From the NCBI GenBank assembly GCA_037833965.1, contig AP031353.1, forward strand, positions 29,762,501-29,826,500: 64,000 nt of DNA, given 5' to 3'. Positions within the stretch are counted from its first letter, which is position 1; each line of letters opens with the position of its first letter. A program made the position numbers and the translations under genes. Positions 25,259 to 37,600 of the stretch are shown piece by piece. The notes beneath the pieces are model-generated. The model made no database searches. It saw only the letters and a list, made by a program, of their open reading frames with translations, and had not been told where the DNA came from. The DNA comes from Marchantia polymorpha subsp. ruderalis. Lineage: Eukaryota > Streptophyta > Marchantiopsida > Marchantiales > Marchantiaceae.

Positions 25259-25474
25259 CGTATTCCCACCATCCCGCATGCACTTCCGACTCGGACTGCA
25301 ACGATCTGGTGAGGCCGGACTTGGAGCCAGTGTGCCGTAGTTCCCCATCGTGGCCTAGCCAGATCAAGCTCTTCGTGTTCAGGGTTTCGTCAGTAGCTTC
25401 ATCCTCAACAACGGGGCTGCTGGCATCGACAGGCACCGCAAGCTCGAGAGTGCTTGGTGATAAGACGTGGCCAG
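25259..25474 (-). CDS. Candidate internal exon of an unrecognised gene
   Basis: A 216-base open stretch on the minus strand lies between a possible acceptor (CATCTGAG, ending at 25475) and a strong donor, ACG followed by GTAAGT, at 25258. It reads as a hydrophilic protein segment with SLIWLGHDGELRHTGSK and a final HAGWWEY, and an in-frame TGA sits just upstream of the acceptor. The residue composition looks protein-like. I could not find the neighbouring exons or a family, so this may be part of an expressed gene or of a decayed one. Confidence 0.3.
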
Positions 25475-27059
25475 CTCAGATGCCAGGAAACCAATTTTGC
25501 TCAGGTTGCTTTTGCGCTTCGCATCGCTGATACTCAAACTGCATCAGCCGCATTCTGCCTGAATCCTGATGCCCCGCGAGTTTCAGCTCTCTGTACTTCT
25601 CATGTTCGGTCTTTATTTTGTTTGATCCCTTTCATTATATGGAGGAAGAAGAGAGGATCCGGAATCATTTCTCTTACTTTTATTTGGTAATAGCGCAGAG
25701 TTCATGGTGGGAAACTGCAGTTGACAAGAGGAGTTCATCGCCCCTGTAGATTGTCACGTCTTTATGTGGTTTGTGATGGCTGGGATTCGTACGGAAGCTG
25801 ATGTATCGATTCATGCACCATTTCAACCGTCAGATGGGGTTACATATAAGGTTTTGTAGATGAATGTACGTCCAAATCAAAAAAGCTACTGCTGCACTTC
25901 TTGTAAGGTTTAATGTCAGTCGAGATTTGCTGCTCTCGGATTTTGCATTTCTCGGACATTATCTTACTTATGTCAAATGCCTGCGACGAAGAGACTTAGC
26001 GTCTGTCCAGAATCCTGGGGGAATCTGGTGCTGTAAGGTAGACGTCATAATCATCATTCAGCAACTTGTTGGAGAATCAGATGCCCTGCTATAACTTGCT
26101 ACGGTACTTTGCGAGTCTCAGTATGTTCTACATCGGATATGATGTGGCAATACGGACGTTATTGGCTTCTACGGCAGCGTAATATCAAAAAGATTTCACA
26201 AATGTAGAGATTTGTACAGACATAACCTTCTGCACTCATGGAAGTTCACGACGACGTCCTCTTTGAGACTAAATCCCGCACTTCAACACCTGCCCACAAA
26301 CCAAGTCACCTGCGTTTCAGTGTCGAGAAGAAGATGTCCTCTATACTTCCTATACCAGTAGTCCACCAATTGAATTTGGGTGAAATCATGGACAAAAACT
26401 TAAAGAGGTACCTCCTTGTTCTCGTTCATCTTGAATATCATCTGCCAAAAAAGCAAGCAACGGAAACCACACGCGTTAGGATAACTGACAAGACGATTTA
26501 GAACATACTCTAATATATTTCCAAGCATCATCCATAAAACATCATCGAGCAAATGGTGTTCGAAAGACAGAGCGTATTATCTGTGATGGTTTGAAATTTC
26601 GATTTACTTCCAGTAGATTTGAAAGGCAATTTCACCAGAGCATCATGAGAACCGGTACTTGACATGCGATACTAGATTTATAAAGAGGAATGAGCAAATG
26701 AGAAGCACGAAATGTGACATAATGCTAGCCCATGAGTAGTCAGCCCAGATGCCCTCAGCAAGGCTGCGTAGGCTGTCCTTACACAAGCATCATGATTTTC
26801 AAGCCTTTTTGAGTCCTTTCCTTTTTAGTTGTAAATCAACTCGATCCCCTCCGATATTTATGAGCTGAGCGCACGGGAAAGAAGTAAAAGGAAAAGAAGG
26901 AACAAGGAGAGAAAAGAAAAAGAAAAGAAAGCTGATTAGGTAGTATGAATATGCAGAATATTCACATAATCAGAATAGAACAAGAAACAAACGAATGAAC
27001 GGCCCAAAAAGAGTAAAAGAATAATGTACAGAAAATAGCTTCTTGAATTCGAGAGAACC
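25475..27059. other. Intergenic with a purine-rich tract
   Basis: No gene was recognised. A strongly purine-biased tract (GAAAAG-like) lies at about 26877-26932. The short frame 26238-26501 (+) has no known domain. Confidence 0.5.
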
Positions 27060-28620
27060 TCAATCATCGTTCCTTGGAGTCAATAAATGAGGCTGAGGTG
27101 ATTTTTCCGGTTGAAGATTTACCTCGGCAAGAAGACTCTTTGGATCCCAATGTGTATCCTCTTCGGAAACCTGTAAAACAAGTCGACAGTATAAAGGCTA
27201 GACCGACATATGCTATATGAAAGCTGTTGAGTCGCTGGAGCCGCCGAAGCTCAGATGGACCCACAGAATTGTGCCTCTCATGAATGATATCCAGCAATGA
27301 CTGGGGTTGCTATCATCCGCCTATGCACGACGCTCTTGTAACAATGTCAGAAACACAAGTAAGTCTACCACCAATGATGAGGATAAAGTTATTACTTGAG
27401 AGACAGGTGACAGAGAAGATATAAGTGGCCGTAGATCTATGCCTCCTTCCTGTCACAACATGGAATCAGAAGCATCACTTTCAAAATTCTCGCCAATCAC
27501 ACTTAAGAGCGTGCTAACATTCAGAATACACATAGCAAACCATTACAACTCTGTGTTATTACGAGTGAACAGTTTTGATGGAGCCCGCAACTAAATTTGT
27601 CGATTCTTTGTCTTCACCTTTACGAATGACATTCAATCTGTGGAAAGTGAATAACTTGTTTTGTGCTTATTACGAAAGACGACGTTTGACGTCTGTGAGT
27701 CATTGTGGCATGCACTGATTGCAACTCACAGACTTGCAATTATCATCAAGTGAGGTGGTATTAATCGAGCTGTGTTTCTCCGTTTGCCCTCACTCTGTAC
27801 CTAGACAAGTCTGACTGTTGTGTACTGTCGTCACTTTCATGTCACCCGTATTTTCCTACGCATCGATTCGTAGCTTTATGAAGCTTCCTACCTTGCTGCT
27901 TAAGATGTTGTCTAAATTAGGCTTACCTTTCGGCCTGCCTTGACCTACAAAACTTCATAAAGCGTGCAGGCTGAACCAGGTCCAACCACAACTTTCACAA
28001 GTCCTGTTCTGACCAGGTATTTATTTTAATGAGAAAGAGATAAATAAAGCCGACATGTGAATCTTTCAGGGTGCGTGGTTTGAATCGTCGTCAAATTGCA
28101 CCACCTGGACGATTTTGACCATATACATGTCCCATATATGTAGAATATATTAACGGCATCGACATAGTATATTAAAACTGAAACTTTATTCAGCTCAAGA
28201 AAATCTAATGCAAGTCACGTACGTAAGTGAATGGCAGCAGGTATGGCATGTTGGTATCAAGCTCCTTAAACGAAGGAACACGTTGAGCGATTACTCTTGG
28301 AGGTGCCGTAACCTGCATCAGGTATTGAGAAGCATCACATTTGCTATCTCGGAGTGTTGGAAATGTGAAGCATACTAATCAGGATTCATTTCCTCATCGC
28401 CCACATTATGTAAGGCACTGGAAACAGGACACACATATTTGTCATCTTGTTGAAAAGGAAGCATAACTTGAGTAATGGATGGTCATACCTGGCTCCCGTC
28501 TTGTAGTTCAGGGATGTCCTGGGTCTCTGCATAGAAGAAAAGTGTGCAAGCCATGGCAGAGATAAATGTAAAGCTAACAATGTCAAGTTTCTTTCTTCGT
28601 GTGAAGAGTCCACTTTGCAT
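27060..28620 (-). CDS. Small single-pass membrane protein, family not recognised, with an 18-nt microexon
   Basis: Four exons join in phase 0 throughout: 28620-28489, 28312-28223, 27944-27927 and 27170-27060, giving 116 residues from ATG 28620. Exon 1 encodes FTRRKKLD, then a hydrophobic segment of about 18 residues (DIVSFTFISAMACTLFFY) and an acidic AETQDIPELQD. Exon 2 is hydrophilic and Pro-rich. The third exon is only six codons (VKAGRK) between a clear acceptor, TTTTGTAG, and donor, GTAAGC. The last exon begins VSEEDTHWDP and ends PRNDD before TGA. An extra upstream exon (28726-28677, PMLRQLQIGL...) is possible if a 56-nt intron is spliced, which would extend the N-terminus. One transmembrane helix is predicted with positive charges before it. 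I do not recognise the family. Confidence 0.5.
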
Positions 28621-28726
28621 CTTTTAGTCAACTTCGACTTGCTATTTGATAAGGGAAAAGTCGTGAAGCATAATACCATCTTCTTGAGAGTGTTTAGACC
28701 TATCTGGAGCTGCCTGAGCATTGGAT

Positions 28727-29029
28727 CTGTAGAGAGATGTCAAACAAGGATTGATAACAATAAGTGAAGACAACACGAAGAAGTAAAACACAAGACTCTC
28801 AAACGACCGCATAAGCGCCCGTTCCCTCTAGTCCTGGGAGTCCGTGAGAATCTACGGGGTTGAAGTACAACCATTCCGACAAACCAGATCAGACTTCACA
28901 AATACTTGCTAGTGAAGACTTGCGTGATGATCTATTTGTATATTTATCTTCTGATACATCTGGATAGAATGTTGAGAGTAGAAGATAGGTTAGCATTGCT
29001 CTATAGCTAGTGTTATAGATTATAGGCAG
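28727..29029. other. Upstream flank of the small membrane-protein gene
   Basis: A minus-strand ATG at about 28866 opens a short Arg-rich frame (MVVLQPRRFSRTPR) that could be a first exon ending in a weak donor near 28800, in the phase required by the 28726 exon. This is only suggestive. Confidence 0.25.
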
Positions 29030-29400
29030 GACAATCGGTTAGGTGATGTTTATTGGCATGCTCTACTATTTACAATTCGTTTTTTAGCTTACCATATTGT
29101 TCTGTAGATAGTATTCTATTACCTATAGATCGTTTTATAGATGACCTGTCCTGTATGGTTAGTGCTTTATTAGATCTATAGTTTATAGGGAGTATTAACC
29201 GACGGTGATGTTTCTTGGTATGCTCTATTATTTGAATATCTTTTCATACAGACCAGTCCTCTATATGTAGTGCTTTACGTTGAAAACTCTGGAGGATGTT
29301 TCTTAGTATAGTATATTATTCGTAGAGACTTCTACGGGAGGTAGTGCTATACATTGTTAAAATCGCGTTGATGATGTCTCTTGGGAAGGTCTGGTCTTTA
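29030..29400. repeat. Degenerate tandem repeat, units of about 80-160 bp
   Basis: Related blocks recur: GGTGATGTTTATTGGCATGC (about 29043), GGTGATGTTTCTTGGTATGC (about 29205), GGATGTTTCTTAGTATAG (about 29293) and TGATGTCTCTTGGGAAGG (about 29372). Related TAGTGCTTTA blocks lie between them. Divergence is high. Confidence 0.6.
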
Positions 29401-32290
29401 TAGACTTTTGAGATAGATACTTAGGATATATTAGATACATTAAGATACATTCCCCCGTGTTTCATTTCTTTGGGGCTATTTCTAAGCAAGTGCTTCATTG
29501 TTGTGGGGCTTGATTGAATCTTATCCTTAGTTTAAACTAGGTAGTTTGAACTATCTTAGTTGCTAGAAGACATTTCCATACCATTAGACTTTGATTAATT
29601 TTTACACGTCTTGATGATTCTTCCCTTTCGCTAAATTACTTCAGAGATTGCTAAACAAATCATTCCGTAAAACTACCGTCGGTGCACCAAGGAATTATGA
29701 TTTTTTATCCTGTTGGGTCTTTCCCATTCTTGTGTACCACAACTTTTGAGGATGCACGGAACTCCGGATAGATTGATTTGTGCTAGCATGCTGTTCATAA
29801 CCGCACAGCATCGAATGCCCTCTAATCTTCATGTTCCTTTACTTGAAGGAATACGCTACCTGCTTGAAAGTATGAACCTCGTCTGTTATAAGTTATTCCA
29901 ACTTGACTTCGGAGAAGGTGAGCCTGGGAGAGGTCAACTTTAGTTACGCCGGAGAAGTACTATACGCCTAGTACTACAGTATTATCTGGAATAGTCCTCA
30001 CACGGAACCATCTCGTTCTCTGTCATTGTAGAGGCGGTCTCAACCTCCTTGGAGATCCTATGTTGCAACTCTCAAGATGTGGTTATCAGCACGCCATCCA
30101 GAGTTACTGTATAGTTTCACAACTCTCTTTACTGTTGGAGGTTGATAATCAAGCTCCAACAGTAAAACCTACGGGTGATAGTTCTCATCCTTATCCTGCT
30201 CCCCACTGAACTTTCTTCCTTCTATCTCACACTCTCTAAACTGCTCTTTCTCCTACCTCTCTGAAGTTTCAAACTCTCATACCTCAGTTTCCTAAACAAT
30301 TCTGTTCAGCATTGTAATATAATGGGACAAATGAAAGTTCATGATTCTCAAATCTAGGCTGTTTCTAGAAAGCTAAGCACTATACTCAATAATATTTTGA
30401 AAAACCCATTCGTCGTCATGAAAAAACCGATCCATCGTCAGGTGATTAATGCCTTGCTTTTACTGTTACATAACAGGTGCATTGCAGCTCCGAGATCAAA
30501 TGAAGTTGATAAGAAGAAAACCTTCTAAATGTAACAATTTTTCAATTTCAGTTGTGTTGCAGAGGCATTTGAAAGATTCTTCCCCAGAAATAAATATACT
30601 TCAACTCAACTTGAAAACATAAGAGACATTATTCATTAATTTCATGATTAAAAATTGGGCTCGGAACTATTTATGAGTGTAAGGGCTTTGAAAACAAACG
30701 CTTTGGTGTAGCTCATGCGAAGAGAATGGTCTTCATGAGAATGATCACAGAGCACACCTTAGAGACAGTAAGCTCTCTCTCCAACTGGTGCTAGTTCACT
30801 GTATAAACTCAACTTTTGCTATATTTCAAACTTTTGGTTAAAATCTGAGGACTTGATTGATTGTGAAGTAATGAGAGTACACTGCCAATACAGGACGAAA
30901 ACCATACGTTGGATTTTAGTTCTGTGAATATGAATAAGAAAACCGTGTGAGAACAGGGAAAAAACAAGATGAGAATGTCAACGTGAAGAACACCGGGGAG
31001 ACGCCGGAAGGTCATAATCTTCGGGGCTTTGCAAGATGAAGAACCCGCACTAAGCATCTCACAAGATGGGAGATAGAAAACAAGAAGCCGTCCGAAGTAC
31101 AGATCGAAAGGACTGCCTACTCCCGAGAAATATAATTCGGTATTTTGCAGATCTACTTCCTGCTCTAAAATTTGAGATAGTTTCAACGTCTACAGAGTCC
31201 AGCAAGGGCATGCGACATTAGATTTATAACCGCCTCCCATCAAGCTTCTGATGGGTCCAGAGAGGTACATGGTTTCAAGCTTATCAGGGAATACTTAAGG
31301 TTCTGTTGGAATTACATTCGAATGTCTCCTACACAATGATAATCAAACACTTACTATAAAGCATTTCACGAAACTCTCGAGATGACAGACTGATGATTGA
31401 TAAAGAAAACTTAGCCGTTACAATTCTAAGACGAACCTACACATGCTGATGGGTAGCTGAGCAGGCATATTCCGCTTAGAAACCAATTCCACAAAACTTG
31501 TTCTCATAATAAATCTTTTGAACGTAATCAATCTCGTACACTACAGTAAAACATAACAGTTATTCCCAGGGTGACCGAAAATAGGCCAGAAATAAGCCAA
31601 GGACAAATTTCTCAAGATAAAGCTAAAACGAATATCTCAAAGCGGAAGGGTGCAGATTGCGTATAATGGTAGATCATGAAAGTGCAAAATGCTTCAAAGG
31701 ACTCTTGGTAGAGCATGATACCAAAGATTCTAATATCATACTTCACACTACAAAGTTAGAGCCTCGGAATAGCGTTAGAAATTAGCATCAAACTTTGTAA
31801 TTGTAAGAACAGACAGGGAAAAAACTAAATTAAAGGAAGCGACTTTCAAAAGAAAATGTAGTATAGAGCAAACCCCCGTTGGCGACGACCAGTGATGAGC
31901 TTGAACACACCGTCAGCCTGATCTTGTGGTGAAGGTGAAATGTCCCAGCCCACCTTGGATTTGGGAGGTGAGCGATCCTGTGATAGTTGCATATCATTTG
32001 CGGCATCAAAGCATTAGTCTTGCTGACAGTAAAAAATCCTGATACGACAGAGGTAAGTTACTTGTCTATATTCCACTCCCTCCAAGAACTAGTTATATAT
32101 GGTTCACTATACTACTTTAACTTAGTAACCTAGTTTTGGATTAGGGTTATGATTGCTGTTCACGGCTCTGAAACTATTTACATTCTCTTCACCTCAGTAG
32201 AAATTTGACATCTGCGTGAAACAATATTTCAGATATTTTTACATATTTAGTCTGAACTTTTCTGTTAGTGACAGTAGCTACAATTTTAGG
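29401..32290. other. Intergenic, no gene assigned
   Basis: Mixed composition with many stops. The frames at 29713-29943 (+) and 30809-31186 (-) show no domain that I can support. This stretch separates the small membrane gene from the copia remnant. Confidence 0.5.
30129..30165. repeat. Hairpin with 12-bp perfect arms
   Basis: 30129-30140 (TTACTGTTGGAG) and 30154-30165 are exact reverse complements around a 13-nt loop. Confidence 0.8.
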
Positions 32291-32291
32291 A

Positions 32292-34250
32292 GATGATAGT
32301 ATGCATGAAGTTAGCAAGCTAGAAGGCTCCAGCAACTATGGGCCATGTAGTTTTAGGTTGAGGAACATTCTGCTCGAGGGGCATCTATGACAGGTGGTGA
32401 CAGGTAAGGAGACTAGGTCCATTGACGCAGATGCTCAAAAGTTCAGCAACTTTGAGAAGAGAGCCAGCAACTCAATCTCCTCTATCTGTTTGAACCTCAT
32501 CTTTGAAACTCATCTCTGAGATGATTCCTGAAGTGATAGGGCTGAAAACAGACAAGGAGGTCTGGTACAAACTGAATAAGAGCTTTGATACACAGTGAAC
32601 CACAAGAACTTTGCTACTCAAAAGCCAGCTTCACTCATAGCAAATGGGAGAGGATAGGTCTGAGCTTGAGTATGCAATGCAAATGAAGGTATTGTTTAAG
32701 ACCCTTCAAGGTGCTGGAGTTTCATTGGAAGGCTGAGATACTGCAAACTACCCAGAACAGTTTTAATGACAATTTCATGATGTTAAGCACAAAAACAACT
32801 CTCTTACGATTGACCAGCTTTCAGTCATGTTAGAAAATCAGAATACGAAATTTTACACAATGCTGAGAAACCTTAGTTTACTTTAACAGTGTTAGAAAAT
32901 TTTCATCTTCTTTTCTCCAGGGCCACAAAGTCGATTCAAATTCCGAATTATTTGCTTCTGGATCCTCAGCTAGCTATAGCTCCGGTTTCTATACCTACAG
33001 CAAGATGAAGAACCATACCTTCTCTAAGTGTTGCAGATTGAAACTTAGTCAGTGCTTCTTGTGTGGCACAAAAGACCACAAGATAGATGGCTGCCTCCGG
33101 AAGAGCAAGGAGAGGTACCAAGGTACCAACTTCCATAATAATTCCGATTCAATAGGAGCCTGTCATAGTTGAGAAGATGTTTGCTACTATGATTAAAAAA
33201 CCCGCAGGGTGTTATGAGAAAAATCAAGCAAGAATTGGAGTGAGAAAACCAAGGTTGTCTTACTCAATTTACCAAGAGGAGCCTCTTCCCAAGAGACTCC
33301 CCTGTACATGCACTCAGCTTGTTCATAACTCATATGTCCCATGCATAGATTGAGAAACATGAAGGATGGAGAAATATTGAGGATAGCAAATAGAGCAGTA
33401 GTCTTGATTTTGGTATGGAAAATCTGAAGATGGACTTGTGCCAAGGAGTAGGGATCATATTAGATGTGCTTCATGTTCCTAGTCTCAAGACAACCTTACT
33501 ATCAGTAGGCCAGATATGCGACTGATGCTTGTAAAGTTCCAGTGTTTGATCTAGATATGAAGGAGAAAAGTAGTTTCTTCTCACAATAAGCTCCAACAAG
33601 CCTGAATGTATCTATGAGGGCTACATCTATAATTGGCAACGTAAGGAAAGCTTCCCCAAGACAAATACCTCTAAAGCACTTGATATTTTGGTGCATTCAG
33701 TCATAGTTGGCCATGTACAAAGTTTTTATAGGCAGCGCTAAGTATTTTATGACCTTCATTGTCGAAAACGGAAGAAAAATCTGGATCTGAATTCTCAACA
33801 AGAAGTAAAGACCAATTCAGTGCTTCTAGAACTTCACAATGTATGTGAGGAAGAAGACAGTGCTTTCAAGAACTTCAAAATCTATGCGGTGAATGAGACA
33901 AGCAAGAAGCTAAAAGCCTTTAGATCAGATGGTGGAGCGGATTACATCCCTAGTCAGGTCAAGGAGTTCTGCCTACGACGAAGTGTCAGAAAAATTTACG
34001 GTAGAAATTGAAATTCATATGTAGAGAAGCTACATCTGCAAGGTTTCAGTGAATCAGACGGTTGATAATGCAGTCACCAGAAGGTCTGGAACTATTATGT
34101 GTTTCTTTTCCAAGCGTGATAATGTGATAACATGGAGAAGCAAAGCACCGTACTTTTGTCCTCGACAAAGGTAAGGTACGAAGCTCTATGTGGACCAGTA
34201 TGGAAAGCTGTTTGGCTACTTCTCGTTTACCACAGTAATTTCGTCCAGGG
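32292..34250 (+). mobile_element. Decayed Ty1/copia retrotransposon (gag, zinc knuckle, integrase and RNase H remnants)
   Basis: In fragments interrupted by stops and frameshifts the plus strand reads a copia gag N-terminus (KLEGSSNYGP, RLRNILLEGHL) from about 32310. A zinc knuckle CFLCGTKDHKIDGC at 33053-33094 has the Cys-Cys-His-Cys spacing. The start of an integrase core (KYFMTFIVENG...) lies from about 33740 and continues into 33820-34011 with AFRSDGGADY. Near 34135-34230 is the C-terminal RNase H segment (STVLLSSTKVRYEAL). Most of the reverse transcriptase is missing, so an internal deletion is likely. No LTR pair was recognised. The element is dead and lies just downstream of the Rab-like gene. 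Confidence 0.8.
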
Positions 34251-34671
34251 ACCTAGTTGGGGTAACCCAATTTCGAATTAGGATAGGGACTATTTCCGAA
34301 GGCTCTCAGCTATTAATATTCTCTCTACGTCAGTGAGTGTAAGTTCTGAACTGTGCCTGAAACAGTCTTTACATAGGTATCGGATCCACCGGAAGTTTCA
34401 CACCACGTGGCTTCACAAGTCCCTCTTTGAGTTAAGTTGTCAACCATGCTAAAGCACATCAATAGCCTCTGATCACAGACTCTAACTTGCAAACCTAAAT
34501 TGAAAATTTCAAGATTACGAACAAGAGGAAAACTCGAAGTCACTTCTGGGTATAGGAATAAGGAAAAACTAACATCTTATCTTACCTCAGATAGGTGGCA
34601 GAGTTCATCAAATTTTGTAACCCTAGGAGCTTCTATCACAACTGCGCTGACAGATTTTCAGTCATTCTCAC

Positions 34672-37600
34672 CTCTTTTGCGCCATCTGCAGCATTCTCGT
34701 CCATTATCTGTGATATTTTTAACGCAGTACTTACGAATGCCTGGATAGAAAAAAGCGTCCGATTCACTCAGTTTTGAGGCAACATATTTTGATGTAAGCG
34801 AAATTGACTGACAAGGTTGCACTGCGCTGTCTGAATATCTTACCTCCTCAATATTTTGAGCAGTCTTTGCAGAGCCTTCAAAGAAGGCTAAACCATTGTC
34901 CTTGCAAAACTGTTCGCCTTCTTCGAAACTCACTGCTCTCTTATGAGACATATCACATTTGTTTCCAAGGACAATCAAAGTCATACTCGAACTCCCATGC
35001 TTTCTAGCATCTTCCAACCACTTGCTGAGATGATTGAAAGTCTCCCTCCTTACATCGAATCGAACGGAAGAATCGAAAGAAAAGGTTTAGCATAGAAAGA
35101 ATTAGGTGTAAATCAATGATAGGAACAAGAGATGATAAACTGCACAACCACTTCTGCAAGCGTACCTAAGGACCAACTGAAATGTACATGACTATATTCT
35201 GTATTAACTAAAATGAGAAGGCTTAGTTATCTTCCAGCTGGCCACAGTAGTTGGATCATCAACAGACTAGACTGATCAAAATTCATCGATCGAGAAATAG
35301 CATCATACTTCTAGCAGGCGACTACACAAAGAAAATGATCGGAAAAATTGTAGTGAATGGATTACTTCTAAATATTGTCACATGTCACATTCAAGCTGAA
35401 AGGAACAAAAATCCACCCTTGCATATAGTATAAACAGTATAGATTACTGCATTGTGAAGGGTAGAGGTCACCACACAAAGTTTTCTATGCACAACGTAAG
35501 TTATGAAAAGAATCGAAGGACATTGGTCCCTAGATTAAAACTTAATACCCATGCCCATCGAAGGGCATAGTTCTCAATCACACAAGTTTAGGACACAAAA
35601 TGTCTCAAAACAAAGGTCTAGCTTGCTTGGATAGTGAGCCGAAAGATCAGTACCTGGTAATGTCATATACAAGTACAACCCCAGCTGCTCCTTTATAATG
35701 GGACTTGTGTACTGATGGGAGAGCAGCCTGCCGAGCCTGCCGGAAGAACCCAATTGATGAGCACCGGGAGATGCTTATAGTTCCGCAAGTGCAGACCAAA
35801 AAATCGGACAAGGCATCGATCAGCGATCAAATTAATTGCAGTGTTTTCAATCAAAGACCCTCAGTTTTAGCAACTGCCAGTTGATATGGACTGTGTATTA
35901 AAGATATTGTCTCCCCTGAACTGCGACGCGTTAACAGCATCGCCGAAGGAGAGTCTAAGGTTTGAATTGATGGAAACAAACGGTAGGTAAAATGAGAACG
36001 GGGAGAGAAAAAGGTTGAACTGGAAGCAGTCGCGCAATAAGGTCAGTTCTATCAAACTGAACACCTTCAGAGGATTCAGCAGCAAAATGAAAATAGTAGA
36101 CGCAATAAGTATGAATACGATGTAAGGCCACTGTCATAGGTACAGTAAATGTGACCCATAGAAGATGAAAAATTAGTAGTAGAAGTAGATATGACAAGGA
36201 TAGCCTAAGACTTGTATATGCCTAAGACTTCTTACTCCCAAGTCCCGTACGGACTAATATGAGATTTTCTCCACGAACCAGCACGTGGTGAGCAGTTAGG
36301 CACCACAACTGCCCTCTGATAATATTGGCAACTTTGAGCAGTTTAAACATCTATTTTGAAACTTATCTCAGCTCGATTTCTTCCAACTCCAGCTGCGTAG
36401 ATCCAGTTTGCTGAACTATGGGTGGCAGGAACTATTAAGCTATCAAACTAGGATTACAAATAAAACAGAATGAGCTGGATTTTTGGCACGTATCACCATA
36501 GCGCCTGAGGTATAAGACAGATGATTGTGTAAAAACACAAGTGGAAGATCAGAAGGTACAGCAGGAGCCAGTAGGACGGTCAAAGTGTATAAGGTTCAAC
36601 TTAAAGACGTGAGTGTGATTGTAAACACAAACGGGTGGAGGGACGCCGTCGCACATAGACACGGGCTGAATGAGGCACAAGAGAGGAGTGCAGAAGGCAG
36701 TTTCGTTCTGAAGGAAGAAATAACCGTTATTATAGAAAGATAATTCAAGCATTATGACTGCAACAATTTCTTGAGTGTATATATAGTGCAAACAACAGAA
36801 GGTTGACGGTACGAAAAAGAAATTCTGGCACTAATAATAAATTAGAAAGGAAATGCATTTACAAACAAAATGTTCCATACAAACTGTTGCAAAGTATGAA
36901 AACCTTGCATAATAACAAAATGACAATATCGTACCCAAGATCCTCGAAAAATGAGAAGAATAAAATTTATGCGATGGAATATATTCCTAAGCATCAAAAA
37001 GCTGTTTTGATGGGATATTAGGTTTGAGTTCAATCAAGAAATCATCAGAAGCGTGCGTGAAGATGACATTTCATACGACAGCAATCCTGAAATACAATCA
37101 GATATAGAACAATCGATTATTGACGACCAAAATGCTATGGAATCATGCACTAAGGCAATAACGAACCTAATATATATCTATCCACAATACACCACAACTA
37201 GTTCCATTTAATTCCACCGTAAATAAGCTAAAGAGTACATGTCATGGTATTGAGCGAATAGAACTGAATTTCTTACCGAATTCCATATTTGAAGCTTGAT
37301 CAGTTTATCCTTTCTTGTAACTGAAAGAGTTCCGAACTCAATACCAACATTCGGATCTTGAGACCCTTGAAAGCGCCTCTCGATAAAATGCATCATAATA
37401 CATGCCTTCCCAACTCCTGCGCAAGGTCATGATCAGCCTACAATCTGAAACATTCATTTAATTCAGAAATTGGCAGAAAAAATGCCCAATCACCTTCTTC
37501 TCTTCAGCCAGATGAGGTTATGGAACCTTCCTATTATTTATCCTGTTTGATAGAATAATTCAATCAAATCTGATCCAGTCTTGCCTCTGTATCCAGTCGA

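Noticed and set aside
30809..31186. Possible methionyl-tRNA formyltransferase start (KYRIIFLGS) on the minus strand
   Set aside because: Only about nine residues resemble the family, the frame soon stops, and no further motif or exon was found.
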